Of a stretch of 64,000 bases of DNA, positions 35,655 to 45,630 are shown in pieces (position 1 is the first letter of the stretch; each line of letters begins with the position of its first letter). The stretch comes from Patescibacteria group bacterium. Lineage in GTDB: Bacteria > Patescibacteriota > Patescibacteriia > 2-12-FULL-60-25. The position numbers were made by a program, and so were the translations under genes. The notes below the pieces were generated by a model, which saw only the letters and a list, made by a program, of their open reading frames with translations, had not been told where the DNA came from and ran no database searches. The DNA lies in contig JAQTXZ010000003.1 of the NCBI GenBank assembly GCA_028688515.1, positions 62,001 through 126,000 of the forward strand. Direction: 5' to 3'.

Positions 35655-35915
35655 TTATATTTTGAGTTTTGCCATCAACTCGTCGTAAGCCGTGGCGTCT
35701 TCGCGCTTGAGATATTTCATCAAGCGGCGGCGCTCGCCGACTTTTTTAATCAAACCGCGACGTGAGGAAAAATCCTTTTTATGCGAGCGCAAATGCTCGG
35801 TCAAATCCCTTATCTCTTCTGTGAGAATGGCAATCTGAACTTGCGGGGAGCCAGTGTCTGTTGCATGCGCCTTAAATTTGGCGATAATAGACTGCTTCTT
35901 TTTCGGATCCAACAT
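35655..35915 (-). CDS. rpsO: 30S ribosomal protein S15
   Basis: 86 residues; [28 protein letters not shown] and [19 protein letters not shown] are the S15 core that binds 16S rRNA h20-h22. The ~115-base leader from the promoter at 36038-36066 is GC-rich and could carry the autoregulatory structure seen for S15 elsewhere. Confidence 0.96.
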   Translation of the reverse strand: MLDPKKKQSIIAKFKAHATDTGSPQVQIAILTEEIRDLTEHLRSHKKDFSSRRGLIKKVGERRRLMKYLKREDATAYDELMAKLKI

Positions 35916-36037
35916 ATTTTTCAGCCTCTTTGTCGTTCGTCGAAGACTTGGCAGTGTTCGGCAGACTTCAGAGAAGCCGTGTTCGCGCGTTCCCGAGTCT
36001 GATTTACCCGGAAAGCGTATTTTGAATTAATGACGAA

Positions 36038-36066
36038 ATATTAGCCCAAAACAGGATAACTGTCAA
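36038..36066 (-). promoter_or_regulatory. rpsO promoter
   Basis: Minus strand TTGACA (36066-36061), 17-base spacer, TAATAT (36043-36038). Confidence 0.65.
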
Positions 36067-36138
36067 CATAAACCCGGTCATCATCTTTTCGCAGAGCGCG
36101 ATGGACAATGCCGGGAGTAAGATAAACGAACAATTGCG

Positions 36139-36351
36139 CTACTGCCGACGACGGACGCGTGCGAGCTGCAGCCGCGGACGGGCGTTCTGCCGGTACTCGA
36201 CGATTCCCATCGCCAGGACGAACATCGCACCTACGGTGAACGCGATGCAGCCGGCGTTGGTCATGGGCGTATGGTACGTCCAGAGCATTGCTGCCAGACC
36301 GGCGAAGAACAACGAAATGATGATATTGAAGTACAAATGAGCCTTTTCCAC
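36139..36351 (-). CDS. Small two-helix membrane protein
   Basis: 70 residues from a GTG at 36351 with AGGAGG 4 bases upstream. Two membrane segments: FNIIISLFFAGLAAMLW and CIAFTVGAMFVLAMGIV, and a basic C-terminus (RPRLQLARVRRRQ). Family unknown. Its promoter contains a perfect palindrome. Confidence 0.7.
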   Translation of the reverse strand: MEKAHLYFNIIISLFFAGLAAMLWTYHTPMTNAGCIAFTVGAMFVLAMGIVEYRQNARPRLQLARVRRRQ

Positions 36352-36371
36352 GGTTCCTCCTTCTCGAATTG

Positions 36372-36406
36372 GCCTAAAATATAGCATATTTTAGGCTTTT
36401 TGTCAA
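36372..36406 (-). promoter_or_regulatory. Promoter overlapped by a perfect palindrome
   Basis: Minus strand TTGACA (36406-36401), 17-base spacer, TATATT (36383-36378). The arms GCCTAAAATAT and ATATTTTAGGC around AGC (36372-36396) cover the spacer, the -10 and the start site. Probable repressor operator; on the plus strand it could also act as a terminator (TTTTT follows). Confidence 0.65.
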
Positions 36407-36503
36407 GGTCCTCCCCTTAAATCTCAAGACGCCAAGATTGACTCTTCTGCTGTTTCATAATATTTAAGAAATAAGCTTTCACCCAACACAGAAAGAGGCT
36501 CGC

Positions 36504-37085
36504 ATGAAACTTCAGTACCTTCTCATGTCACTTATCGCGCTTTGTTCGATCACCATCGCGGTCGATGCAAACAGCCAAACATGGCAGTGTACTTATGGAA
36601 GGAGATCTACTTCCTGTGCAGAGCTCAAGCCCAGCACCACCTTTCTAGCGAAATTTCGCAGAGCTGTCATGGCATCAAAATATCTCGACGCCGACAAGGC
36701 ATGTCTCAAAAGCACGACAACGATCGCTGCGTCCAAGACATGTCTCACGAATCTCGACAACAGGCTGGCCGCTGGCGATCGCGAGTCACTCCGGCGAATC
36801 ATCGCAGGCCGCGCTACAACGTGCCTCCTTGGATCTCGGAGCTGTATGGCCATGAACTTGCAGAGCTTCATCGCCCAACTCGACGAAGATGCCCGAGCAG
36901 AACAGGAACAGGCATTCAACGAGGTCCTCGATGAAGCGCGGGCAACAGACGCGACATACGCTCTCTGCCTTGAGCGTCCTGACGCACAACAAGTTAGGTG
37001 CGACGCAAACCTAATCAAGAGAGCAGGACTCGACAAACGCTGGCCGATGATCGCCACCGAGTGGCGCGACCATCCGTCTGACTAG
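36504..37085 (+). CDS. Secreted hypothetical protein, 193 aa
   Basis: Signal peptide (~1-24: LLMSLIALCSITIAVDANS). Seven or more Cys in the mature part suggest disulfides. Mostly helical, with ARAEQEQAFNEVLDEARAT. Start set by AAAGAGG. TTGACT lies 60 bases upstream. Not recognised. Confidence 0.75.
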   Translation: MKLQYLLMSLIALCSITIAVDANSQTWQCTYGRRSTSCAELKPSTTFLAKFRRAVMASKYLDADKACLKSTTTIAASKTCLTNLDNRLAAGDRESLRRIIAGRATTCLLGSRSCMAMNLQSFIAQLDEDARAEQEQAFNEVLDEARATDATYALCLERPDAQQVRCDANLIKRAGLDKRWPMIATEWRDHPSD

Positions 37086-37228
37086 TCACTAGACAGCCAG
37101 AACTTCTCAAAATCGTCCGCTACGAACACCCGATACGTGGTGCAAATCGTAGTGGTTTTTTTATTAGCTTTTGTATTGAATGTCCTAACCTGTTAAAATA
37201 TTAACCGACGCATCTGCCCGCGCCATCT

Positions 37229-37340
37229 CGACCGTAACGTAGTGGAGTGGAGAGATCTCATATACTAAATGACAAAGCAACTGTGTTAGTGGCGATGAGA
37301 TTTCTCCACTTCGCTTTTACGCTCCGGTCGAAATGACAAA
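37229..37340. repeat. GGAGAGATCTCAT/ATGAGATTTCTCC hairpin element
   Basis: Arms GTGGAGAGATCTCAT and ATGAGATTTCTCCAC around ~35 bases, followed by CGCTCCGGTCGAAATGACAA, a phrase known to me as widespread in bacterial intergenic repeats. Confidence 0.65.
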
Positions 37341-37346
37341 TAAGCT

Positions 37347-38303
37347 ATGAAACTTTCATCACACTTAAGAAACTTTCTCGTCTATCTTGAAATTGAAAAA
37401 GGCCGATCGCCGATGACGATTCGCAATTACGATTTTTATCTTACGCGATTTATCGAGTGGGGCGACGACCCTGACGCGGAAGATGTTGATGATGATAAAA
37501 TCTTGCAATATCGCTTGTATCTAAACCGTTTGGAAGATCCCAAACGCGGATTACTAAAAAAGAACACGCAAAACTATCATTTGATTGCACTCAGATCTTT
37601 CCTAAAGTTTTTAGCCAAACGCAACATAAAATCCATCGCCCCGGAAAAGATAGAGCTGGCAAGACAAAGCGTGCATGAGCCGGTTTTTTTGGAAGCGAAT
37701 GACATGGAAAGACTTTTGGACGCTCCCCTGCGCACGGATGACGGAAGTATTTTACAGGCGCGCGACAAAGCGATTCTCGAACTTTTCTTTTCGACGGGCA
37801 TGCGCGTATCGGAACTCGCCAATCTAAAGATAGACCAGATTAATTTGGACCGCGACGAATTTTCCGTACGCGGCAAAGGAGACAAAGTGCGCGTGGTTTT
37901 TATCTCGCATCACGCACGGCACTGGCTGCATGAATATCTTAAGTTACGCAAAGACGAATCTCCTTACATGTTCATCAGGCATGATAGAGCGAGACCCTCG
38001 TCACGCGTCAGCAAGGCCGGAGAAGAATCAAAAGAAGTTGGACCGATCACGCCACGGTCGATTGAGCGGCTCGTGCATCGCTATGCGGTCATGGCGGGAA
38101 TTACAAAAAAAGTCTCACCGCATAGTTTGCGCCACAGTTTTGCAACGGATCTTTTGATGAACGGCGCGGATTTACGCAGCGTGCAATCAATGCTCGGCCA
38201 CTCATCCATCACAACGACACAGATCTACACTCACATCACCAACCAACAGCTGCGCGATGTTCATAAAGCTTTTCATGCAAAGACGAGAGAGGACGAAGAA
38301 TAG
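37347..38303 (+). CDS. Tyrosine recombinase XerC/XerD-like
   Basis: 318 residues. N-terminal SAM-like core-binding domain (1-95); catalytic residues Arg in TGMRVSEL near 152, Lys in GKGDKVR near 176, HSLRHSF near 265, GHSS near 288 and Tyr in TQIYTHI near 297. Likely the chromosome-dimer recombinase acting at dif, as it is a stand-alone, full-length enzyme. A ~15-residue insertion (RPSSRVSKAGEESKE) precedes the HxxR motif. Confidence 0.9.
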   Translation: MKLSSHLRNFLVYLEIEKGRSPMTIRNYDFYLTRFIEWGDDPDAEDVDDDKILQYRLYLNRLEDPKRGLLKKNTQNYHLIALRSFLKFLAKRNIKSIAPEKIELARQSVHEPVFLEANDMERLLDAPLRTDDGSILQARDKAILELFFSTGMRVSELANLKIDQINLDRDEFSVRGKGDKVRVVFISHHARHWLHEYLKLRKDESPYMFIRHDRARPSSRVSKAGEESKEVGPITPRSIERLVHRYAVMAGITKKVSPHSLRHSFATDLLMNGADLRSVQSMLGHSSITTTQIYTHITNQQLRDVHKAFHAKTREDEE

Positions 38304-38341
38304 TTTCTATTCGTAATTGTTTTTTGGTTATTGTAATTTAT

Positions 38342-38367
38342 AAAAACTCCCGCAAAGGAGTTTTTAT
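38342..38367. terminator. Bidirectional terminator between xer and tRNA-Arg
   Basis: AAAAACTCC/GGAGTTTTT hairpin with CGCAAA loop. Confidence 0.85.
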
Positions 38368-38368
38368 G

Positions 38369-38445
38369 TGGTGTGCCCTGGTGGATTCGAACCACCGACC
38401 TACAGCTTAGAAGGCTGTTGCTCTATCCGGCTGAGCTAAGGGCAC
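38369..38445 (-). tRNA. tRNA-Arg (TCT)
   Basis: Minus strand: acceptor GTGCCCT/AGGGCAC, anticodon stem CAGCC.. with TCT at 38411-38409, T loop TTCGAAT, discriminator A and encoded CCA (38371-38369). Confidence 0.96.
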
Positions 38446-38472
38446 AAAATTTAATTGAACTTGATTTATTTT

Positions 38473-38522
38473 ACTGGATCCCCGGGTCTTCGTCTAACTT
38501 CGCCCGAGGATGACAACGGTCT
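38473..38522. repeat. GGATCCCCGGGTC/CCCGAGGATGACA repeat
   Basis: TGGATCCCCGGGTC.. GCCCGAGGATGACAACGG is a phrase found in intergenic repeats of many bacteria, including Rickettsiales (from memory). Confidence 0.55.
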
Positions 38523-38600
38523 AAGTCTAGTGCATCAAAGGGTTCGTGTCCAGATAATCCCACTCCGCGATGGATTGTAAAAAAAGAGGCCTGCGTGTTG

Positions 38601-38888
38601 TTATCGCTGGCCGAGTAGCTGCGCGTAGCCCTCATCAAAGACTTGCTTGAGAGCTTCGCAGTAATCCCGCATGTCGTGCAACGGGTGGAGGTCGATGCCG
38701 CCCGCCCAAAGCTTAGAGACCGCATCTGTCACGATTTTCTTATCTGCCGGATTTTTTTTAGTCGGCAGTTTAAGATAGGTGTCAGCTGCCATGTACAGCA
38801 TATACAGCAGATCAACCTGCTGCGCGGTGACTTGGGAAGGTCTGGGCAAACTGTCACGCACGATGCGCAGATGGACGTTCGTCACCAT
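38601..38888 (-). CDS. Hypothetical protein, 95 aa
   Basis: AGAGGTG precedes the ATG. Helical: TAQQVDLLYMLYMAADTYLK and DYCEALKQVFDEGYAQLLG. Lies 11 bases after another small gene in the same direction; probable operon. Not recognised. Confidence 0.65.
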   Translation of the reverse strand: MVTNVHLRIVRDSLPRPSQVTAQQVDLLYMLYMAADTYLKLPTKKNPADKKIVTDAVSKLWAGGIDLHPLHDMRDYCEALKQVFDEGYAQLLGQR

Positions 38889-38899
38889 GGCACACCTCT

Positions 38900-39316
38900 C
38901 TAACGAACAACATGCAGACGCCGCGCCTCGTACGCTGCGATGACGGCGGCAGCAAGGTCTGACGGCTTGGTGAACAGCGCGTTGAAACCGTAGTCGCCAA
39001 TCAACAGCTTGAGGTGCTGGGCGAACATCGTCATGTCGTGTTCAGCGCCATCCTTCACCTTCTGTCTGGTGAGACTCACCTCATCAGTCAACCGCACGTC
39101 GTGCTGTACCATCGAGAAGCTCAAGAACTCCTTGGCCGATCGGTACAACCTCTTGTACCACTCCAGCTCTTCGGGGCTGAGCCGCCGAGTGACGATCATC
39201 AACCCGTTCCTGATCTCATGCTGAGCGCGAATAGATGCGCCTGTTTCGGCAGCCGTCCTGGTGTGCACCGAATTATCTACTTCGCTCCCGGTATACCGTA
39301 CACGCTGAATGCTCAT
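38900..39316 (-). CDS. Hypothetical protein, 138 aa
   Basis: AAGGAGG 5 bases before the ATG. Helix-rich middle: LSPEELEWYKRLYRSAKEFL; no membrane segment. First gene of a probable two-gene operon with 38601-38888. Not recognised. Confidence 0.65.
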   Translation of the reverse strand: MSIQRVRYTGSEVDNSVHTRTAAETGASIRAQHEIRNGLMIVTRRLSPEELEWYKRLYRSAKEFLSFSMVQHDVRLTDEVSLTRQKVKDGAEHDMTMFAQHLKLLIGDYGFNALFTKPSDLAAAVIAAYEARRLHVVR

Positions 39317-39391
39317 GGCGTCCTCCTTGGTTTGCGAAGGTATTCATGCCATAGAACCTGCGGATTGTCAACGCCATGAACATTCAACTCT

Positions 39392-39478
39392 CCACTGTAG
39401 AGACGCAAGATCTTGCGTCTAACTTACAAACTAGCAAACAAACCGTTCTTGGTTAGACGCAATATTTTGCGTCTCTAC
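39392..39478. repeat. Large TAGAGACGCAA inverted repeat
   Basis: Left arm CTGTAGAGACGCAAGATCTT with GCGTCTAAC; right arm GTTAGACGCAATATTTTGCG with TCTCTACAG. The arms pair with each other and each is itself palindromic. Related to 4142-4161. Confidence 0.8.
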
Positions 39479-39489
39479 AGAAAATTTAA

Positions 39490-39521
39490 AAAAAGACCCC
39501 GTCAGCAGTGCTACGGGGCGA
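39490..39521 (-). terminator. Terminator of the 39578-39919 gene
   Basis: Minus strand GCCCCGT/ACGGGGTC hairpin, then TTTTTTT. Confidence 0.8.
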
Positions 39522-39577
39522 ATCTTCACCACGAGGATCGTGGCGAAGAATGTTACGTGCCGGTGGCCGAGCATTGG

Positions 39578-39919
39578 TCACAGGGCATTGAGAATGATCG
39601 GGTCGAGATGGACCTCGATGTCACCGAACACCTGGGGAGAACGGCGTGCCGTTTCGATGTCGATGCTGACGACGCGTGTCGCCTTGCCGTACTTGTCGGT
39701 CGCAAGACCGATGATGCGGCCGTTCTCGCGGTCGTGACGCGCCATAGCGATACCGAGCTCGCCCTCCTGGTTCATGAAGTGAACGCGGTTGTGGCAGATC
39801 ATGTACTGACGAACTTGCCGAATGTCAGTAATGGGGGCAACGGCGTCGAAACGAGCGCCCTGCTGACCGGTTTTCCGAATCACCTCTACATCGCAGAGAA
39901 AATCTTCGCCCGAGAGCAC
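39578..39919 (-). CDS. Hypothetical protein, ~113 aa (start uncertain)
   Basis: Reads MLSGEDFLCDVEVIRKTG from a GTG at 39919. The same frame stays open back to about 40044 with protein-like sequence (GAIKTIGAPTIIAWDAFEGV) but no normal start codon, so the true N-terminus may be longer or the gene damaged. C-terminal FGDIEVHLDPIILNAL. Followed by a terminator. Confidence 0.55.
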   Translation of the reverse strand: MLSGEDFLCDVEVIRKTGQQGARFDAVAPITDIRQVRQYMICHNRVHFMNQEGELGIAMARHDRENGRIIGLATDKYGKATRVVSIDIETARRSPQVFGDIEVHLDPIILNAL

Positions 39920-40060
39920 GTTGGGATTAAACGCAGTGAAAAGCTCGACCCCCTCGAATGCATCCCATGCGATGATGGTCGGCGCACCGATGGTCTTTAT
40001 CGCACCGACACCGTGACGCTCTGCGGAGATGAAGATGATGCGTCAAGTATACGGACCCGA

Positions 40061-40249
40061 TCACTTGGAAGAGTGTTTTTTGCAGCACATGCACTCGACA
40101 GCGAAGTCGCCAACTCGAATGACAACGGGTACGACTCCGCGCTCATCGCAAAACAGGCAGCTGAGCGGCACGCTCGACTCTCGCCGAGCTGGAACGGGTG
40201 GGTCGAAACCGTATGACCTGTAAAAAACCTGCGAATCATTCGACGACAT
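40061..40249 (-). CDS. Small zinc-ribbon-like protein, 62 aa
   Basis: MSSNDSQVFYRSYGFDPP start, with AAGGAGG 8 bases upstream. CLFC and CMCC form a probable four-Cys zinc site separated by ~25 residues. Upstream of the hypothetical gene in the same direction. Confidence 0.65.
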   Translation of the reverse strand: MSSNDSQVFYRSYGFDPPVPARRESSVPLSCLFCDERGVVPVVIRVGDFAVECMCCKKHSSK

Positions 40250-40417
40250 AACGAAACCTCCTTGTGAAAAGAACAAAAAACCGCCCTGGATGGCGGCACG
40301 TGCTTGCATTAACACTAAAGCCACTCATCCATGCGGATAAAATTGGCTAAAGAAGAAAGTATTGCTGCAAAGCATGAACACAATATAGCAAGTGCCGAAA
40401 ACGGCGTCAAACACTTA

Positions 40418-40478
40418 CGACCGACTAACAACTGACAAGAGCAACTAAGCACTTGTCAGTTGTTAGTTATTAGTCGTC
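40418..40478. repeat. Palindromic repeat, ACTAACAACTGACAA family
   Basis: ACGAC.. ACTAACAACTGACAAG, centre AGCAACTAAGCA, CTTGTCAGTTGTTAGT.. GTCGT; near-perfect hairpin. Confidence 0.88.
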
Positions 40479-40585
40479 AGTGCCTCGGCAAGCGCTTGAC
40501 GTCTATTTTAGAACGCGTAACGTATCAGATATGCAGCATGTCAGGTTCGCTAAATTCTTAATTCATAATTCATAATTTTAAATGT

Positions 40586-41326
40586 ATGTACTATCTCCTC
40601 ATCGTGGTCATCGCGCTTATTCTTGGCTCAATCAAGCAGGTCAACCAGTACCAGCGTGGCATCAAACTGCGCTTGGGCAAGTTTGCGGGCGTGGTAGATC
40701 CGGGCTGGCGCATTGTATGGCCGGTTATTGAAAGTATGGTAAAGATGGATATCCGCGTTAAAGCAGCCGACGTTCCTTATCAAGATACAATCACCAAAGA
40801 TAATATTTCGTGCAAAATCAACGCCGTGATTTATTTTCGTTTTGCAGAACCGGCCAAAGCATATCTTGAAGTTGAGAATGTTATGAATGCAGTTTCGCAA
40901 TTGGCGCAAACCACCATGCGCAACATTTGCGGAGAAATGACTTTGGACGAGTTGCTTTCTAATCGCGAAGTTGCCGCCGAACATATTAAGACGGTGATTG
41001 CGCAACACGCCACAGCTTGGGGCGTAGAAGTCGGCAGTGTTGAACTTAAGGACATTTCATTGCCGGAAGAAATGGTGCGCACAATTGCAAAGCAAGCAGA
41101 GGCGGAACGCGAAAAACGCGCTGTCATCATCAAGTCCGAAGGCGAACTCGCGGCCGCTGACAACTTACGGAATGCCGCTTCCATACTCTCATCTTCCCCT
41201 GGCGCTTTGCACTTGCGCACGCTTTCGACTTTGAACGACTTGTCGTCAGATCAATCGAACACCGTCATCTTTGCCATCCCGCTAGAAATTTTACGGGCGT
41301 TTGAGAAGTTAGGGTCGAAAGAATAA
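40586..41326 (+). CDS. Slipin (SPFH/band-7 membrane protein)
   Basis: 246 residues. One N-terminal membrane segment (YYLLIVVIALILGSI), then the SPFH domain: QYQRGIKLRLGKFAGVVDPG near 21, DIRVKAADVPYQDTITKDN, GVEVGSVELKDISLPEEM near 146, and a coiled tail. Forms membrane microdomain scaffolds. No NfeD partner is seen next to it. An alternative ATG lies 4 bases upstream out of frame. Confidence 0.9.
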   Translation: MYYLLIVVIALILGSIKQVNQYQRGIKLRLGKFAGVVDPGWRIVWPVIESMVKMDIRVKAADVPYQDTITKDNISCKINAVIYFRFAEPAKAYLEVENVMNAVSQLAQTTMRNICGEMTLDELLSNREVAAEHIKTVIAQHATAWGVEVGSVELKDISLPEEMVRTIAKQAEAEREKRAVIIKSEGELAAADNLRNAASILSSSPGALHLRTLSTLNDLSSDQSNTVIFAIPLEILRAFEKLGSKE

Positions 41327-41338
41327 AAGATAAAGATA

Positions 41339-41419
41339 ACTAACAACTTACAACTAACAACTTACAAGAGTTGCTTAGTTGCTAAATCGCTCTTGTTAGT
41401 TGTTAGTTGTCAGTTTTAA
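41339..41419. repeat. Palindromic repeat, ACTAACAACTTACAA family
   Basis: Tandem left words AACTAACAACTTACAACTAA, centre AAGAGTTGCTTAGTTGCTAA, right CTCTTGTTAGTTGTTAGTTG. Confidence 0.85.
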
Positions 41420-41423
41420 GTTA

Positions 41424-41462
41424 TAAAAAAATTCCCCGCCGGACAGGACGTCCAACGGGGTT
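41424..41462 (-). terminator. Terminator of receiver-like gene
   Basis: Minus strand CCCCG/CGGGG hairpin followed by AATTTTTTT. Confidence 0.7.
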
Positions 41463-41904
41463 ATGGTGCGGCGAGCATCTTGCGAACGTAGTTCGCAATC
41501 CCTTTGCAGGGGATCGGGATGAACGCGTCGCAATACTGCGAGAGACTCAAGAGCATGAGATACTCGCGCGAGGTGCGGTTGGATAGGACGCTTGATTCAG
41601 CAGTGATCGCAATCTTTGTGCGCCGTGAGCGCGGACCGCGCAACAACCAGCACACATGATGGATCAGCGTCACATCGGAGCCTTGATCACATCCGTTGAC
41701 CACCTTCAGACCATTGATGAGACTACGAGCTAAGAACTCATCAATCATCACCAAATCCAAGTGCGAGCCTGCGACGACGGAAACGGTCCGGCCAACGTCC
41801 TCCGCAACTACGATCTCCGCCTCCGGCAGATGTTTGCGAAAGAACGATGGAAACGCCCCGCCTATCATGCGACTCTCCGTTGCTATCAGAATTCTTTCCC
41901 CCAT
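41461..41904 (-). CDS. Response-regulator receiver-like protein (degenerate)
   Basis: 147 residues from MGERILIATESRM after GGGGGGAG. The CheY-like order of strands is visible: ILIATES, DLVMIDE near 58, KIAITAESS near 103, CDAFIPIPCKG near 128. The phospho-acceptor Asp may be kept in DLVMID, but the acidic pair (TES) and the Lys (IPIPC instead of IPKPF) are lost. No output domain. No kinase nearby. Confidence 0.55.
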   Translation of the reverse strand: MGERILIATESRMIGGAFPSFFRKHLPEAEIVVAEDVGRTVSVVAGSHLDLVMIDEFLARSLINGLKVVNGCDQGSDVTLIHHVCWLLRGPRSRRTKIAITAESSVLSNRTSREYLMLLSLSQYCDAFIPIPCKGIANYVRKMLAAP

Positions 41905-42020
41905 TTTTCTCCCCCCTATTTCTTCCACGGTTAGAAGATTCCCCCTAGCTGGCCATCGGCCGCCCGATGGCACATAATGAAGATGCTACCCGAACTCTCA
42001 CTAAAGCGTCAACCCAAAAA

Positions 42021-42127
42021 ACTAACAACTTACAACTGACAAGAGTTATTTAGTTACTAAGTTGCTCTTGTTAGTTGTCAGTTGTGAGTAATTATTTGTG
42101 AGCAATCAGTTACAAGTTGTCAGTGTT
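42021..42127. repeat. Palindromic repeat, ACTAACAACTTACAA family
   Basis: AACTAACAACTTACAACTGA, CAAGAGTTATTTAGTTACTA, AGTTGCTCTTGTTAGTTGTC, then a degenerate extra copy of the right arm running to the DUF167 start. Confidence 0.85.
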
Positions 42128-42128
42128 T

Positions 42129-42386
42129 ATGAAATTATCAATCCATCTGATCCCCAACGCCAAACAGTCCGAAATTGTCGGTTGGGAAGGTCGAACGCTA
42201 AAAGTCCGCATTGCCGCACCGCCGATTGAAGGCAAGGCGAACAAAGAGCTTATAAAATTTATCGCCGAGCTTTGCGACTGCGCGCCGAGCGAAATAGAAA
42301 TCGTCAAAGGGATGTCCAGCAAGATGAAGACGCTGGAGGTGCCGAGCGAACCGAGAATAAACTTGAAACCAACAAGAGCAATTTAG
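42129..42386 (+). CDS. DUF167/YggU family protein
   Basis: 85 residues from MKLSIHLIPNAKQSE. Family marks: LKVRIAAPPIEGKANKELIKFIA and IEIVKGMSSKMKTLEV. Function unknown family-wide. The first ATG upstream (42117) lies in repeat DNA, so 42129 is chosen. The 3' end runs into another repeat. Confidence 0.88.
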   Translation: MKLSIHLIPNAKQSEIVGWEGRTLKVRIAAPPIEGKANKELIKFIAELCDCAPSEIEIVKGMSSKMKTLEVPSEPRINLKPTRAI

Positions 42387-42424
42387 TTACTATGCGACTC
42401 TTGCCAGTTTTTAGTTTTTAGTTT
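42370..42424. repeat. Partial palindromic repeat
   Basis: AACAAGAGCAATTTAGTTAC, TATGCGACTCTTGCCAGTTT. The left arm is taken up by DUF167 coding sequence (NLKPTRAI). Confidence 0.7.
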
Positions 42425-42425
42425 A

Positions 42426-42457
42426 AAAAAATCCCCAACCTTTGTATCGGTCGGGGC
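42426..42457 (-). terminator. guaB terminator
   Basis: Minus strand CCCCGACC/GGTTGGGG hairpin, then ATTTTTTT. It lies just after the stop of the frame-corrected guaB. Confidence 0.88.
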
Positions 42458-42461
42458 GAGA

Positions 42462-44112
<1,651 letters not shown>

Positions 44113-44121
44113 CCATAAGTC

Positions 44122-44150
44122 TTGACGCCTGCGCCGTCCGCGCATAGGAT
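44122..44150 (+). promoter_or_regulatory. purA promoter
   Basis: TTGACG, 17-base spacer, TAGGAT; ribosome site AAAGGCAGG follows. Confidence 0.6.
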
Positions 44151-44189
44151 TAAGCGGGCTTCAAAATCAAAGAAAGGCAGGTCTTTCAC

Positions 44190-45452
44190 ATGACAACGAC
44201 AGCCGTAGTTGGAACGCAGTGGGGCGATGAGGGCAAGGGCAAGATTGTGGACACGTTGGCAATAGAAGGCGGAATCATCGCGCGATACGCGGGAGGGCCG
44301 AATGCCGGACACACCATCTATGTCAACGGCAAGAAAGTCATTCTGCACCTCGTCCCGTCCAGCGTCACTCGACCGGGAACCATTAACATCGTCGGCCCGG
44401 GCGTTCTCGTCAATCCGGACATTTTGTTGGAGGAGATTGTCATAGCGCAAGCTTATGGCTCTACCGTATTGCTCGACCCCGCCGCGCACATTATCACACC
44501 GTGGGATGTGCAGCTCGACAAGCTGCGCGAGGCTGCGAGTGGTGGAAGTGCCATTGGAACAACCCTGCGCGGCATCGGACCATGTGCGGAGAGCAGAACC
44601 GGAAGGCGCGGTATCAGGCTGGGCGATCTGGCTCTGCATGTCGGCGACCTGCATGCGGCGCTCGAAGCCCGCAACTACGCCGCCGAACGCATCGCCCTCA
44701 TCAAAAACTACGGCGCAACTCCGATGCCACTCGATGGTCTGGTTGTGTGGTGCGCCGGATTCCGCAATCTGACACAGCACTTCGGCGATACGCGCGCCGT
44801 GATACACGAAACAATTGGTTCCAGCGGCTACGTGCTGTTCGAGGGCGCACAAGGCGAGCAACTCGATATCGATCGAGGCACATACCCGTTCGTCACGTCC
44901 ACAAACACCGGCATTGATGGTATCGCAAAAACCACGGGCGTTCGTAGGTTCGATAAAGTGATCGGCGTTGCCAAAGCCTACATCACTCGCGTCGGCAATG
45001 GTCCGTTCCCGACCAAACTCGACGGCGAACTCGCGGACAAGCTGCGCGAGCTGGGACATGAGTACGGCTCGACCACCGGTCGCCCGCGTGACGTCGGCTG
45101 GCTGGATCTAGTGCTACTCAAGTACGCCATCCGCATGAGTGGCATCACCGAACTCGTCATGACCAAGCTCGACGTGCTGACCGGCGTGCGCAAGATACAA
45201 GTGGCCGCGCGTTACCTTCTCGACGGAAAACCGCTCGATCGACTCACGACCCTGACCACCGAGGTGCTCAACCGCGTAACCGTCGAGTACGTCGAGGTCG
45301 ACGGCTGGCAAGAAGACATCACCTGTTGCCGCAGTTTCTCCGATCTTCCGCGGGCAGCACAGGACTACGTTCGTTTTGTTGAGAGAGAAGCCGGCCTCCT
45401 GATCACCATGATCGGCGTCGGCCCGGAGCGCGACGCAATCATCATGCGATGA
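44190..45452 (+). CDS. purA: Adenylosuccinate synthetase
   Basis: 420 residues. GTP/IMP site GTQWGDEGKGKIVD near 8-21, GGPNAGHT near 36, and VKAYITRVGNGPFPT-type segment (AKAYITRVGNGPFPTKL) near 265. Converts IMP to adenylosuccinate with GTP and Asp. It sits beside guaB, so the two branches from IMP are adjacent but on opposite strands. Confidence 0.96.
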   Translation: MTTTAVVGTQWGDEGKGKIVDTLAIEGGIIARYAGGPNAGHTIYVNGKKVILHLVPSSVTRPGTINIVGPGVLVNPDILLEEIVIAQAYGSTVLLDPAAHIITPWDVQLDKLREAASGGSAIGTTLRGIGPCAESRTGRRGIRLGDLALHVGDLHAALEARNYAAERIALIKNYGATPMPLDGLVVWCAGFRNLTQHFGDTRAVIHETIGSSGYVLFEGAQGEQLDIDRGTYPFVTSTNTGIDGIAKTTGVRRFDKVIGVAKAYITRVGNGPFPTKLDGELADKLRELGHEYGSTTGRPRDVGWLDLVLLKYAIRMSGITELVMTKLDVLTGVRKIQVAARYLLDGKPLDRLTTLTTEVLNRVTVEYVEVDGWQEDITCCRSFSDLPRAAQDYVRFVEREAGLLITMIGVGPERDAIIMR

Positions 45453-45461
45453 AAATCGCCG

Positions 45462-45512
45462 GGGGCACTCCCCCGTCTTAAGCCCAAGGGCAACACCTGA
45501 GGGCTGTTTTTT
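45462..45512 (+). terminator. purA terminator
   Basis: GGGGGCACTCCCCC hairpin and then GCCC..GGGC with TGTTTTTTT. Confidence 0.7.
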
Positions 45513-45513
45513 T

Positions 45514-45585
45514 AAACTCACAACTGACAAGAGCGATTTAGTAACTTAGTAACTCTTGTAAGTTGTTAGTTGTCAGTTGTCAGCT
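45514..45585. repeat. Palindromic repeat, ACAACTGACAAGAG family
   Basis: CTCACAACTGACAAGAGCGA, TTTAGTAACTTAGTAACTCT, TGTAAGTTGTTAGTTGTCAG. Confidence 0.85.
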
Positions 45586-45599
45586 GTTGTATTCGGTTA

Positions 45600-45628
45600 A
45601 AAAAAATCCGACCTTCAGATCGAGATCG
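45600..45628 (-). terminator. Terminator of NUDIX gene
   Basis: Minus strand CCGA..TCGG hairpin (loop TCTCGATCTGAAGG), then ATTTTTTTT. Confidence 0.65.
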
Positions 45629-45630
45629 GG

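Noticed and set aside
39413-40216. A 267-residue open frame on the plus strand
   Set aside because: It lies opposite two minus-strand genes that have ribosome sites, a terminator and more protein-like sequence, and its own start is inside a repeat.
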